Source: Punctularia strigosozonata HHB-11173 SS5 (lineage: Eukaryota; Basidiomycota; Agaricomycetes; Corticiales; Punctulariaceae). From it: a stretch of DNA of 53,405 nt. Location of the stretch: assembly GCF_000264995.1 (NCBI RefSeq), contig NW_006767453.1:251626-305030 (forward strand). Reading direction: 5' to 3'. The notes under the pieces are model-generated. The model did no database searches and was not told where the DNA came from. It saw only the letters and a list, made by a program, of their open reading frames with translations. Within the stretch, counting starts at the first letter, position 1. Each line of letters begins with the position of its first letter. Below, piece by piece: positions 1 to 9,963 of this stretch. A program made the translations under genes and the position numbers.

Positions 1-263
1 CGTAAGAGCTCGTCCAAGTCGTAAGAACCCTAGATCGTGGTACCTTCGGCGGGTACCGAACCGTCGTGGTTGTTAGACTTGGCGTAAAGTCTGTCGTTGT
101 AGTCTAGGCTGTGTCGTGTGACTTAGGCGTGAGAGTTCGGACTCTAGACGCACTAGGTCGAGTGTGGTGGGTTGTTGTAGGTAGCGGTGTCTTAGTTCTT
201 AAGTCTAAAAGGCCGTAACCGAACCGTCAATCGTTATAGCGCTAAGGGCGTGTATAACAGATG

Positions 264-297
264 GACGAGCTGAAGTCCATCGACTTCAGCTAGCGTC
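264..297. repeat. Perfect 9-bp hairpin in the element's 3' region
   Basis: An inverted repeat pairs 268-276 (AGCTGAAGT) with 283-291 (ACTTCAGCT) around a 6-nt loop. GAC/GTC pairs continue outside after a small bulge. It lies in the 480-base stretch between the RT-RNase H stop and the left window edge, where I see no open frame. It may be a terminator or part of the element's terminal structure; that role is inference. Confidence 0.6.
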
Positions 298-480
298 TTA
301 TATACTACTATACAAGTACTGTACTAGAACCTTCCAGTACCTACCATAACGTTCTATACTATTCTACAATGTTCCTTATGAGTCATAGTCGAGTCATAAC
401 CTGAGTCACTACAAGTCCTAGAACCTTCAGGCGCATTCCAGCGCCTTCTACAAGGTTCTACTCTATTCTGCGTGTCATTA

Positions 481-2450
481 CTAAGCGTTCATGACAGACT
501 GAGGGGGTTGAAACAAGGAAATGGAGGCGGTGGGAGCCAGTTGGTATACGAGGTCGTTATCGAACCGAGACAGTGCATCGGCCATGACATTGTCTTTGCC
601 TGGGATGTGAAAAACCCGTATTTCGATGGAGTGGAGCAAGAGGATGTCGACGGCAGTCTTCAAGAGCTCATTATACTGTGGTAGGGCCTTCAACGAGTTG
701 AACATGTCGACGGTGTTCGTGTTATCGGAGTAAACTATAAGACACCGGGGGATTGGAAGCGTTGAGCATGCCCAGTCTAATGCTGAGACGACAGCGAGGG
801 CCTCCCAGTAAAAGATTGCGTCGTTGGGTGCACGCCCTGGAAGTGGGGACTGATAACCAGATAGGAACTTTGGCGACCAGAAACCCATTCCACTCATCGA
901 CGCATCAGAGAAAAGGATCAGATCTGCATCCTTCACTGACCACTCGATAGATTCAAACAGGTAGACACCATCTAGGTGCTCCATGTGACCTGCAATCCAT
1001 AGGAGATCTCGCGAAAGAGCCACGCTCATGGATACCAGTTGGTGGGGCTCGGTTTTTCCTCTAGTTTTTGCATACAAGAGAGAGAGTCCCGGGCGAAGAA
1101 GCGGGAAGACATTCAAAGCCCAGTTAATCCAGCCGCCAAGTCTCCAGTACTCCTTTAGAGGATATCGGCGTCGTTTATGAAGCGGGAGTGTAGCGAACTC
1201 GCGGATGCGGGCTAAGAGCTCGTTACGTTTATCGGAACTGAGGCTAATGCTCATCTGATTGGCGTCGACCTCAAACCCAATAATAGGGAGCGGGGAGCCA
1301 AAAACCTGCTTGCGATCTTCGTGGGGGATGCAGAGGTCATCCCAGAGTTCCAGGAGTAGCTTCTGCTTCCGCGGAAGCAAGCGGTGATAGGGAGCATAAA
1401 ATTCGAGGTGATCTGCTTCGTCGTAGCTGAAGGTATCATCAACGTATCCAAGGAGATCGTCGATATGGCGCACGTTGATAGCAATCCACAGCACTAAGCT
1501 CATGAACGCTATGAACAAGTCACCAGCCTTCCGGTTTCCAAAGTGATTGCACCTGTCGACATGTCGCTGGCCATTGATTGTAACGATCTGGCGTATTTGC
1601 CAAAGTGGATGCATAGGGAGTTGTCGGTATGCGCTTGACACGTCTGACTTTAATAGTACCAGCTTGCGGTCAGGCGGAAGGTTTGCACTGCGCCGGGCAT
1701 GCCGCAGTATTGCACCCAGGTCTATAACATTATCCATAGGGATCGAGGGGCGAACCCTTGGTATCATCGCGTTCACAGAAAACTCTCCCGCACTGTCGTC
1801 GTTGACCAGTCGGAAGGAGTTCTCACCCTTCGGGACGACCCCAATCGGCATGCTGTACATGCCGTCCATCAGCTCGGTGCCAAAAGCCATAGACCAGCGT
1901 CCACTCTCCACTTCCTTGTCGCGATATTCAGCTAGGAATTGAACGTGTCGGGGATCACGTAGTGGTCGGTGTGCATTGTCCCACGTTGATGGTAGGGAGG
2001 TGTCGTTTGTGTTGGCCGCAGGCCAGAAACCGTTACGGAAACCGTGTACAACTGACTCGACGAAGGGTTGATTCGGATGGGTTGCAAGCAGTTCTTCAAA
2101 CAGGTCAACATTGACGGGAGTTACAATGCGGAAAAGGTATGCATGGCTGGCGATCGTTCTTAGTGCCCGCTCATTTGTGAGCTCATTCTCCGGTACTCCT
2201 GACAGGGGAGGTGCCGTTTCAGTTGCGGCGACGGACGTAACCCGACCACCAGCTACCACATTGTCCGTGTCATCCCACACGAACCCCCTCTTGTATTTGG
2301 GCTGCCATGCCCACAGGCCTGTGTCACTCAAACGTTCACGAGCGAGCTGTACCCGAGCAGTCGTGCGACGTGTGGGCTGGAGATCCACAGCGACGGCAGA
2401 TATGGAGGTATCGGCATGCTCCCGCATCGGAGGAGCATTTGCCATTGTTC
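481..2450 (-). CDS. Reverse transcriptase-RNase H of the DIRS-like element
   Basis: Retroelement polymerase part. In order it shows an RT core (SSAYRQLPMHP region, then LLGYVDDTF with the YVDD catalytic aspartates), and an RNase H domain with FSDASMSGMGFW, YWEALAVVSAL and YSDNTNTVDMF carrying the acidic residues, ending just after IPGKDNVMADALSR. The open frame runs further upstream under the gag frame, but the conserved part begins near 2450, so the upstream limit given is approximate. No aspartic protease and no DDE integrase are attached, which argues against a Ty3/gypsy or copia origin. Confidence 0.75.
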
Positions 2451-3544
2451 CAGCGGATGCATGGTTCCCACCCACGTCGACTACTTGCGGGCTGCTTGGT
2501 TTCACGAGAGTTGAGGGTGCGACGGGGGGAGCTATTCCCAGTGTGGCCAACTCCGAGCTCACTGAGCCATGCAAGCTTGAGGTCAGCATATCCCTCGACA
2601 TCCGTGAGTAGCAAGTCGCGTCGTTGCGCGACACGGGTTCGGACTGCTTTATCATAGCAAATGACGCGGTTGTGGAGAGATGGGATGATTGCGGAGAATA
2701 GACGGAGGACGGACTGTCCATAGCCATGAAGCTCGGAGGTGCGCCAAGGGAAGACGAAGGTGATGGCGGCAACATACTGTTCCCAAGCAATCGTCCACTC
2801 TCCATGTGTCCTGACGATCTTTGCCGGGGCGGCAGCTCCGACGGCGATTTCAATTTCTCCAATCTTCTCGGTTTGCTTGTCGTCGAAGGTGATGGAGAAC
2901 GTTCCGGATAGGACTCTGTCGAAGTCAACGGGACGGCCTTTGAGGATGTTATCCCACTCGGCATCTGGGAACTGCGGGCACCGAGGCGAGTTGACAAGGA
3001 GGCGCTTCGCAAGTTTATAATCCTTGGCGAAGTTGAGGAGGGTCTCCTGGGTCTGTCGCAGTGTCGTTGGGAGCATGATGGAGGTGTCATTCTGGACCCA
3101 GGGTAGACTTGCCACGTCCAGCTTAACGCCGGCGAGCAACTCGTCGACCTCTTCTTCAACGGTGCGCTGTTTCTTTCGACTAGGTCCGTCGTCTCGAGTC
3201 TCCGCTTCGGAGTTTGTCTCGTGGTCTCGGTCGACTGACTCGCCGCTGACTGATCCCTCAGGCTGCCCGATATCTTGCGCCCTCTTTCGCTGCATGCTGA
3301 CCCGGTCAAGCATTTCGAGGTACGCATCAAAGGCGGATCGGTGAGCCTCTGTAGCAGACCCGGCTTCGCCGGCTGGGAAGAGCAAGTTTCCGATCTGAAT
3401 GACAGCATCGGCCTTTGTGCTCCCGCCGGTTCGAAACCGATCGACGACTTCGAGACAACTCTGCGTAAGCTCTGTGTCGACAGAGGCCGCGTTGGCAGCT
3501 TGTGGTGTGTCTTCTGTCCCTTCTCCTTCATGCTCAGATGACAT
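2336..3544 (-). CDS. Gag-like zinc-finger ORF of the DIRS-like element
   Basis: First ORF of the retroelement, probably the nucleocapsid-like protein. The ATG at 3544 gives a protein of about 400 residues. The N-terminal third is acidic and rich in Ser/Glu/Arg. The C-terminal end carries a CCCH-type finger (CIRWNNGKC...CRYLH) and a CCHC-like knuckle (CRRCGSPAHTSHDC), as expected for binding the element RNA. Its 3' end overlaps the RT frame, which is usual in compact retroelements. Confidence 0.65.
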   Translation of the reverse strand: MSSEHEGEGTEDTPQAANAASVDTELTQSCLEVVDRFRTGGSTKADAVIQIGNLLFPAGEAGSATEAHRSAFDAYLEMLDRVSMQRKRAQDIGQPEGSVSGESVDRDHETNSEAETRDDGPSRKKQRTVEEEVDELLAGVKLDVASLPWVQNDTSIMLPTTLRQTQETLLNFAKDYKLAKRLLVNSPRCPQFPDAEWDNILKGRPVDFDRVLSGTFSITFDDKQTEKIGEIEIAVGAAAPAKIVRTHGEWTIAWEQYVAAITFVFPWRTSELHGYGQSVLRLFSAIIPSLHNRVICYDKAVRTRVAQRRDLLLTDVEGYADLKLAWLSELGVGHTGNSSPRRTLNSRETKQPASSRRGWEPCIRWNNGKCSSDAGACRYLHICRRCGSPAHTSHDCSGTARS

Positions 3545-3604
3545 AGGTGAGATCAAGGATGATCGATGTTCGCGCCGCGAGCGGGATGTAGCTAAAATGT
3601 ATGC

Positions 3605-3738
3605 TGGGCGAGCAACAGTCGAGGCGAGAGGGGCCAAAAAATGTATGCTATTCGAGAAACAGCCTTGTCAGGCCGACAGGGACACACGAAGACGACGAGA
3701 AGATTACCTGGGCGAGCAACAGTCGAGGCGAGAGGGGC
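3605..3738. repeat. 30-bp direct repeat pair at the 5' end of the DIRS-like element
   Basis: The same 30 bases occur at 3605-3634 and 3709-3738, 104 bp apart, just upstream (minus-strand sense) of the gag ATG. A second short word (AAAATGTATGCT) precedes the first copy and recurs after it. Split or direct terminal repeats instead of LTRs are known for Ngaro/PAT-type elements, which fits the family call. Confidence 0.7.
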
Positions 3739-4175
3739 AACGGCAACGTTCCCCGCTCGACCACTGTTCTATACGCCCAGGAAGACTGAGACAGCGCAGC
3801 GGCGCCATTAAGACAGGGGGGAAAACACCCGGTCACTGACCCGCAGGCTATCGGGCCCGTCGAGGTCTCGCGCGGATGGGTGACCGGGGTGCGAGCACTG
3901 GCTGAGACATTGTCCGACAGCCGCGCGCACTGGGCGTAGTACTTGGCTTGAGTATGGGGCCGAGAGGCGCAGACGTGCATGGCACACTCGTTGATTAGAC
4001 TCTAGTAAATCACCTTTAAAATCGATCATTCACCTCAGCGTGTTACCTGAGCTTCTTCGCGCGGGAATTTATCAGTAAGCATTTCAACCATCGTGCAAAC
4101 GGCTGTAAACTAGACTAAGCACGCCCGTAAGGAGCTAGCATTGTACGAAGAGGAAGACAGTAAACCGCGTAGTAG
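3739..4175. other. Gene-free stretch between retroelement and MITE
   Basis: No open frame with family resemblance. A GC-rich part (3840-3990) contains a short 5S-rRNA-like word, which I rejected as a gene. The exact outer end of the retroelement probably lies in this stretch but cannot be fixed without another copy. Confidence 0.5.
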
Positions 4176-4860
4176 TACAGTCGGGGACAAGCAAAGTCAA
4201 CCAAAAAAATGACCGAGTTTTTACGACCCGAAATATGCTCGGTTTTCTTTTCTTTTGCTTCAGGCATGATACTATACACATTAGTTCAAGGATTGCACGA
4301 GCAGATTGCCCAGAAAAGCCAAAATAAGAAAAATTGACCCCAAAAAATTGGCACACCCCAAAAAATGATCCTAAAATCTCCGAAAAGTGCTCATTCGCTT
4401 CCTTTTTGTATTCTGCGTATGATTCTGATGGCGATTGATAATTCTAACGAGCCGAAACGCCACAAAAAAAATAGGAACTTCAATCATGTGACTGAACTGC
4501 GTGAGAACCAATGTGGCTGTCCGCCAAAATAGGCAGTCAAAATATCCCTATTTTGGCAAGAACCGGCTTAGACACCAAATACAGGTGGGTTCCGGGACTT
4601 GGCAGCCTGAAGCTAGTGGTCAAGGGGTCCAGTCCTCCCTCTGGGGGCATCTGCGGCCTTCTGATCCGGGCGCAGCACCCTACATGTAGCGGTGAAACTC
4701 GCCCAAAAATTGGCACTCCCGATTTCTCGTGGGAAAATTCAAAAGAGTGCAGATTTGGATGTTTCCAGGTGCGCTGATTCTGAATCCAAAGTCCGAAATG
4801 TGATAGGAAATGCGTGTGAGCCGCTACATGATTTGTTGACTTTGCTTGTCCCCGACTGTA
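4176..4860. mobile_element. MITE, Tc1/mariner-type, 681 bp with 24-bp perfect TIRs
   Basis: The left end at 4178-4201 reads CAGTCGGGGACAAGC followed by AAAGTCAAC. The exact reverse complement closes the element at 4835-4858. The dinucleotide TA flanks both ends (4176-4177 and 4859-4860), the target duplication typical of the Tc1/mariner/pogo superfamily. There is no transposase frame, so it is non-autonomous. Inside, 4523-4533 and 4547-4557 form a perfect 11-bp hairpin (GCCAAAATAGG). A CCCAAAAATTGGCAC-like word occurs near 4340 and again near 4702. The perfect TIRs suggest a fairly recent insertion. Confidence 0.85.
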
Positions 4861-5551
4861 GTAAGTACGGCCAGAGGCCGACCGCACAGCTTTTGAACCC
4901 CGATCGTAAAACCCGCTCACAAGTCCGCTAAACACACTTCCAAGCCCGATTTGCGGTGCAGGGGCGGGATATCTTGTTCAAGTTCGTTGGTTGCGTTCGT
5001 AATCTATCGCACCTTGTACAATCGCTGTATGTACGCACGGTTCCTGCTTGACGATATGTCCTCGGCGTCGGCGTTCCTCGAGGTGGGTCGTGGCAGTACT
5101 TATCGCCCGCGATTCAAACCGCGAGGAACTTGGTTCCCTTCTCTCTCCCCCGTCCTGGTCGGCAAACTCCCAAGCTCGCCATGTGTACGCTGCTGCGGGC
5201 TATTCAAGGTGGTCTATCCGTCTTTCACGGGCACACTCGGCGCATGGATTCTTATCGGACGGCTTCGACGTGGGCTGCTCTCTCTCCCAAACCGGCCGGT
5301 TGTATATACCTTCGACGAGATCGGCCGCAGGGCTGCGTCATAGGGACGATAGTGGCGCGGTCCCTGAGGCGTGATTGAGTCGACGATCTGATTCTAATTA
5401 ACTTTCACCGGCCTTGCACGAGCCACGCCGCCGAGTCCCGACGCGCATATAGTCAGCTTCAGAAGGTTGGAAACGGTGATTCGGGAAAGCGTACGGTGCG
5501 GTTGACCCGACTTGTCAGCTAAAGCTTCAAGCTCCAAACTTCATTGTCGTC
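4861..5551. other. Intergenic, upstream of the ACC-synthase-like gene
   Basis: No ORF with recognisable family features. The last 150 bases before the ATG at 5552 must hold the promoter. I see no clear TATA box; a pyrimidine-rich patch lies at 5140-5150. Confidence 0.4.
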
Positions 5552-7442
5552 ATGGCCGAAGAAGCTAGCACATCGCCGACGTTGTCCAAACGTGGCGCTC
5601 GGGCATTCGAGGAGTCGGCCCACCTCCTGGGCCTCGCGTCCTTCCTGGAAACACAGGTGAACGTCACATGTACTATGTAATGTGCGCGGTGAGTTGAGCC
5701 TCGCAATCCCGATCTCTAGTACTCGAACCAGAACCCAAATGGCGTGGTCAACTTTGGCGTCGCGGAGAACGTGCGTTAGTCCCGGATTTGTTGGCGCATA
5801 CTGCGTGGTTTTGATGAGGGATATTTTCCGTAGACGTTGATGCAGGATGAACTGAAAGCCGTGCGTGCGATGATCAGTCCAGATCTCAGAGTTGGCTGGC
5901 TGAACTCGGGGTTGAATAGGATCTGAATGCGAACCTGCAGTTGCAGGATCTGGACTTCACCTATGTTCGCGCCAACCACAGTCATCACGTTTTACATGAT
6001 CCAACTATGACGATAGGGCGATCATATGTGTGGCTCGACACGGATTTTCAAGGGGCTGGCACGGCTGTTCAACCGGTACTTCAAACCTGTATCGCCAGTC
6101 GAGCCTCAGCATATCGTCACCGGATGTGGCGTAACGGCTCTGTGAGCCAACTTACGGCGAAAGAGATCGCTGTGCGACTCATATTGAGCATTCAGAATCG
6201 ATCAAGTCTCGCACCTTTTAGGCGATGAAGGGGATCTCATGCTGATTGCAAGACCTTATTACAGTAAGCAAAATCGAACCCCTCGAATTTCAGCCTTCTG
6301 AGCCCTTGTTCAAGATGGTTTCAACAATGACGTTTCGCTACGCAGCCGATGTTCGATGCACGGCGTGGACACTGGTTCTATCAACCCGGACTCTCCGCAG
6401 ACCCTCGCTGCCTTTGAATCCGCCATGTCGCAGCTCGAGTCGGAGGGCAAAACGGCTTGCGCCGTCGTCCTCTGCAATCCGCACAACCCGCTCGGGTTCA
6501 ATTACCGGCGCGAGACGCTCCTCGCGTACTGCAGGTTCGCGGAGAAGCACGATTTGCACCTGGTGTGCGACGAGATATACGCGCTGAGCCAGTTCGAGAA
6601 TGAGAAGGTGGCGGATAAGGTGCCGTTCACGTCGATCCTGTCCGTGGATGTGAAGCGGGAGGCGGGCTGCAATCCCGCACGGGTGCATGTGCTATATGGG
6701 ATGAGCAAGGATTTTTGCGCCAACGGACTGCGCGTCGGTATGGAGCTACCCCTCCCGATCGCAAAAGAGCCAGAATTGACTCGCGGTGTCAGGTTGCTTG
6801 GTCACTCAGCACAATCCGGACTTCAGGAACGCGTTTGTAGGTACCGCGTTATTCATGAAAGTCAGCTCTGCTGCGGTGAGTCGTGCCTGGGTGAAAATCG
6901 CATCGTATGCTAATATGCGGCTTTGGTAAGGACGCGCTTTGGTCACGTCTGTTGCTTGACGACACCCTATTAGACAACTTTGTCAAGACCAACCAGGCTC
7001 GATTGAGGGCAACAATAAAATACTGTCTCGACTGGTTCGAAGCTCGCGGTGTGCCTTGCAATCAACCTACGACATCTCATTTCATCTGGCGTGAGCTCTC
7101 AATTCCGCCTGCCAACCATCATGGGCTAACAGATGATCACCACCAGTGGACCTCAGGAACTATCTTCGCGACAGAGACAACGATGGTAACGAGTTTGCGA
7201 CAGATCGAGAGCGAGACAAGGACCTTTGGCTCGCGTTCCTTGAAGCAGGAATATTCGTTGCAGCTGGTGAGATTATCAACAACGTGTGGAATGACGCTCA
7301 ATGGCTGATGTGAGCGCCAGGTTACGCTTACACGAGTACTCTACCAGGTCATTTCAGGTTTACGTTCTGTGTACGACGCGACGTTTTGGAAGTTGGCTTG
7401 AAAAGGCTGGAGTCGGTGTTGAAGGCTCGCAAAAAGACGTAA
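5552..7442 (+). CDS. ACC-synthase-like PLP-dependent aminotransferase (fold type I), 11 exons
   Basis: Predicted PLP enzyme of the 1-aminocyclopropane-1-carboxylate synthase / class I aminotransferase family, 442 aa, cytosolic (no signal or TM segment). Exons by splice motifs: 5552-5656, 5720-5770, 5834-5860, 5920-5964, 6017-6141, 6196-6263, 6315-6737, 6793-6875, 6931-7090, 7147-7266, 7321-7442. All ten introns are 51-63 nt, and the frame stays open only when all are removed. Motifs in order: NPNGVVNFGVAEN, DLDFTYGD, RPYYNGFNND, CNPHNPLG (about residue 194), DEIYALS (about 225), YGMSKDFCANGLR with the Schiff-base lysine at K272, and LPGHFRFTF near the end. Family members make ACC, transaminate, or act as C-S lyases (GliI type); the sequence does not decide between these. 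The smallest exon is 27 nt. The gene looks intact. Confidence 0.85.
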
Positions 7443-7689
7443 TCTTGCCTGTGCATGTAAGAGGCATCTCCACCGAAATCAGATAACATTGTGAGCTGTT
7501 GTGGTGCGCAAACACGTTCTTTGCTTATCGTCCAGGCATCTGCGGGCTGCGGCCTACCTAATAGAGATGGTAAACGCCCGCCGAACGCCATATTCGCTAC
7601 TCACCTACGCAAGGCGGCCAACTCTTCGGCAACCCATCTCAGTCATGAGAATAAAAACGACCCTCGGAACAGCAGAAGTACCAGTCCTG

Positions 7690-8926
7690 ATGCAGGCGCC
7701 AGGTCATGAGACCGCGCCGCTGAGCACCGACTCCGAGTTCGAGACGTCTACCCCGCGTCGACACAGCCACCCGGATAACATCTTCCACGTCCACCTCCAG
7801 CACGTCCTGCAGTCCCTCGACTTGGACCCGACGACGGCCTCCTACGTGGCGGCGCTCGCAATGGCATCCAGGTCTATGTCGCTGTCAAGCGCTACGGCCC
7901 CGAATCGCAAGGAATGGGCGTTCACCTACCAGGCGACTTCGCCCGCCTTCAACTTTCCCGACGCCGACGTTATCCTGCGCACGCCCGACCACGTCGAGTT
8001 CCGCGCGCACAAGCTCGTGTTGTCGCTCGCCTCGCCGGTCTTCCGCAACATGTTCGCGTCGCCGCAGGTCCCGCCCACGGCCGCTAACGAGGGACAGGAT
8101 TGGAAGGACGGGTTGCCCGTCGTTGCGCTCACGGAACCCGCTAGTGTCCTCGACGCTCTCCTGAGGCTATGCTATCCTCTCAAGGACCCGCAGTTCAGCC
8201 TTTTCGACCAGGTTACGGCCGCGCTTGAGGGAGCGATGAAGTATGAAATGGACGAGGCGCGGGACATGCTCAGAGGGAAGCTGAAGGAGTGGGCGGAGAA
8301 GGCACCCGTGCGCGCGTTCGCAGTGGCGTGCAGGTACCGATGGAAAGACGAGGCCGAGCGCGCGGCGCGGGCTGCCCTGCGCGTACCGCTACCGGAACTC
8401 ATTATCCACAGCCAAGAGCTGGAACACATCAGCGCGGGGAGCTACGTCCGGCTGTTGCTGTACCACAAAGCGTGCGGGACCGCAGCTGCTTACCCAGCGC
8501 ACTGGGGCGACTGGATCTCCGTGTATCACAACGACCGGATCTACCTCAATTGCCCGACGTGCCACTCGGACTCGAGCGACACCTCGCACTCGTTCTTCGG
8601 CGTGCCTAACCGGCAGAACGCGCGCGTGGCGCGGTGGTGGAAGGAGTATATGGACCGCGCGGGCGATAGGCTGAGGGAGACGCCGTTGGCGGACGTGGCG
8701 GAGCCGAAGATGGTGTGGCAGGCGCTCGCGCGGGCGATGGAATGCGCGAGTTGCAGGCCGAGGGCGGTGGCGGAGTTTCAGACATTCTTGGGCGAGTTTC
8801 AAGCAGAGATCGCGAGGAGGATACAGAAGGTGCGTTGTGCTTGTGCTTTGCGATTGGTCGTTCCAGTGCCATTTTTGCTGACTGCCGTTCGTGAAACGCC
8901 AGGTCGTCCTCACCATCGACTTCTGA
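7690..8926 (+). CDS. BTB domain protein with two CxxC pairs (family member 1)
   Basis: Likely substrate adaptor of a Cul3-type ubiquitin ligase, as known for BTB proteins; the substrate is unknown. Exon 1 ends at 8829 and a 73-nt intron leads to a 24-nt last exon (8903-8926) coding VVLTIDF. From the ATG at 7690 the protein is 387 aa. Other in-frame ATGs lie at 7567, 7645 and 7861, so the start is uncertain. The BTB core reads DADVILRTPDHVEFRAHK...SPVFRNMF...LLRLCYPL. A helical region follows, then CPTC and CASC pairs about 75 residues apart, probably a zinc site, then a helix (FQAEIARRIQKV). It lies downstream of the PLP gene on the same strand and shares the layout of the other BTB genes here. 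Confidence 0.8.
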
Positions 8927-9963
8927 AGCTCCGATATCTTCATGTTCCAGGTTGCCCGTTCTGTGCGTCTCCGACGGAATTGGGGTGCTCTTGGCTGTTC
9001 GTTCGACACCGGCGACCTATCCGCACTGCATCGACTGCGCCTTCGCCTTCGAACGGGCGGGCGTTCGCAACATCTGTCAGCCGCCAGCTTGCTCTTGCCC
9101 CTGCCGCCGTACGTAACTCGATGGCGTTTCCCGACATACTTGCGATTAGGGATCGGTGGCGCGTGATTTGCCTTTTCAAACCTACTCCCTGCGGGCTTCT
9201 GCAACTCAGTCGGAAGTGTTCATAGCCCCTGTGCGTCAAGTGCTGTGAAAACCCCATGTCATTCAGTTGCGGCCGTGACCTCTTTGCACTCGACGCTCTG
9301 CTCTTTGCTGTTGTTCTTCTATCGACTTGTGTTATATCGATACGCTCCACTATCTATAATCGTGTGTACTTCTTTAATGTGTACCCATGTATGAACGCGC
9401 TGTGATTGTCTCCGATTGTATTAAGTAAAATGATTCATTGCGTATGTATATTGCTATGCATCCAGCGTTATGTTCGGATCATCCTACATAAACGAACCTG
9501 TGTCCCTTGGTGAGGCTGGAACAGTCTCGTTGCGAGAGTATGTAATCCCGATGCAGCCTCCTCCGTTTCAGGCATGGAATGAGTCGCGTGGTCGGCGCCG
9601 GGCTGCAGACCGAAAGCATAACTGAAACACAATAAAGATTGCAGATAATCCCTATCAATTCCTATAGCAGAGTCCGGTAGTCATCGGGATCCGCAAGCCT
9701 TGCAAGCCGCACCCACAGCGGATAGGGAGTGTTGAGTGGACGGCCGTAAGAAATTGTGGGAAGGAATCGCGGGTGTACGAGATGAGAAGCGGCGGCCAAT
9801 CAGAAGCCGCCGAAAATAGGACGTCTTGCCATGGCCTGCACCCATCGTACCACCAAATGGTTCCATCTAAATACCCCAGCCCCGCCAGCCCGTTATTTAC
9901 TCCCGACCGTCATCTCGTCCTCCTCACACCCCCTCTGTTATTGTTTTCTGCCCGTTGATTGAG
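8927..9963 (+). promoter_or_regulatory. Intergenic with the likely HMG-CoA synthase promoter
   Basis: There is no gene in these 1.04 kb. A TATA-like word CTAAATA lies at about 9868-9874, some 90 bases before the ATG at 9964. A pyrimidine-rich run (about 9908-9940) follows, typical of the start-site region of strongly expressed fungal genes. No sterol-response element could be identified by eye. Confidence 0.4.

Larger units (their letters stand above)
1..3738 (-). mobile_element. DIRS-like (tyrosine-recombinase type) retroelement, cut by window edge
   Basis: Two overlapping reading frames on the minus strand give a gag-like protein (C3H plus CCHC zinc motifs) followed by reverse transcriptase and RNase H. 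No LTR pair and no integrase are seen in the visible part. The RT has a YVDD active site and the RNase H ends in a motif of the IPGKDNVMADALSR type, which is known from DIRS/Ngaro-like fungal elements that integrate with a tyrosine recombinase. The recombinase itself is not visible; it would lie beyond position 1 if the order is the usual one. Short direct repeats mark the 5' side near 3605-3738. Both visible frames are long and open, so the element looks fairly young, but it cannot be judged whole because the window cuts it. The family call is inference; a non-LTR element of another clade is the main alternative. Confidence 0.7.

Noticed and set aside
3840-3990. Possible 5S rRNA gene (GGATGGGTGACC word)
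   Set aside because: Only the box C-like word fits. The upstream box A and the conserved 5S start are absent, and an AGTACTTGG word lies on the wrong side.
5095-5125. tRNA T-arm-like word on the minus strand
   Set aside because: The stem is only four base pairs and no matching acceptor or D arm is found at the right distance.
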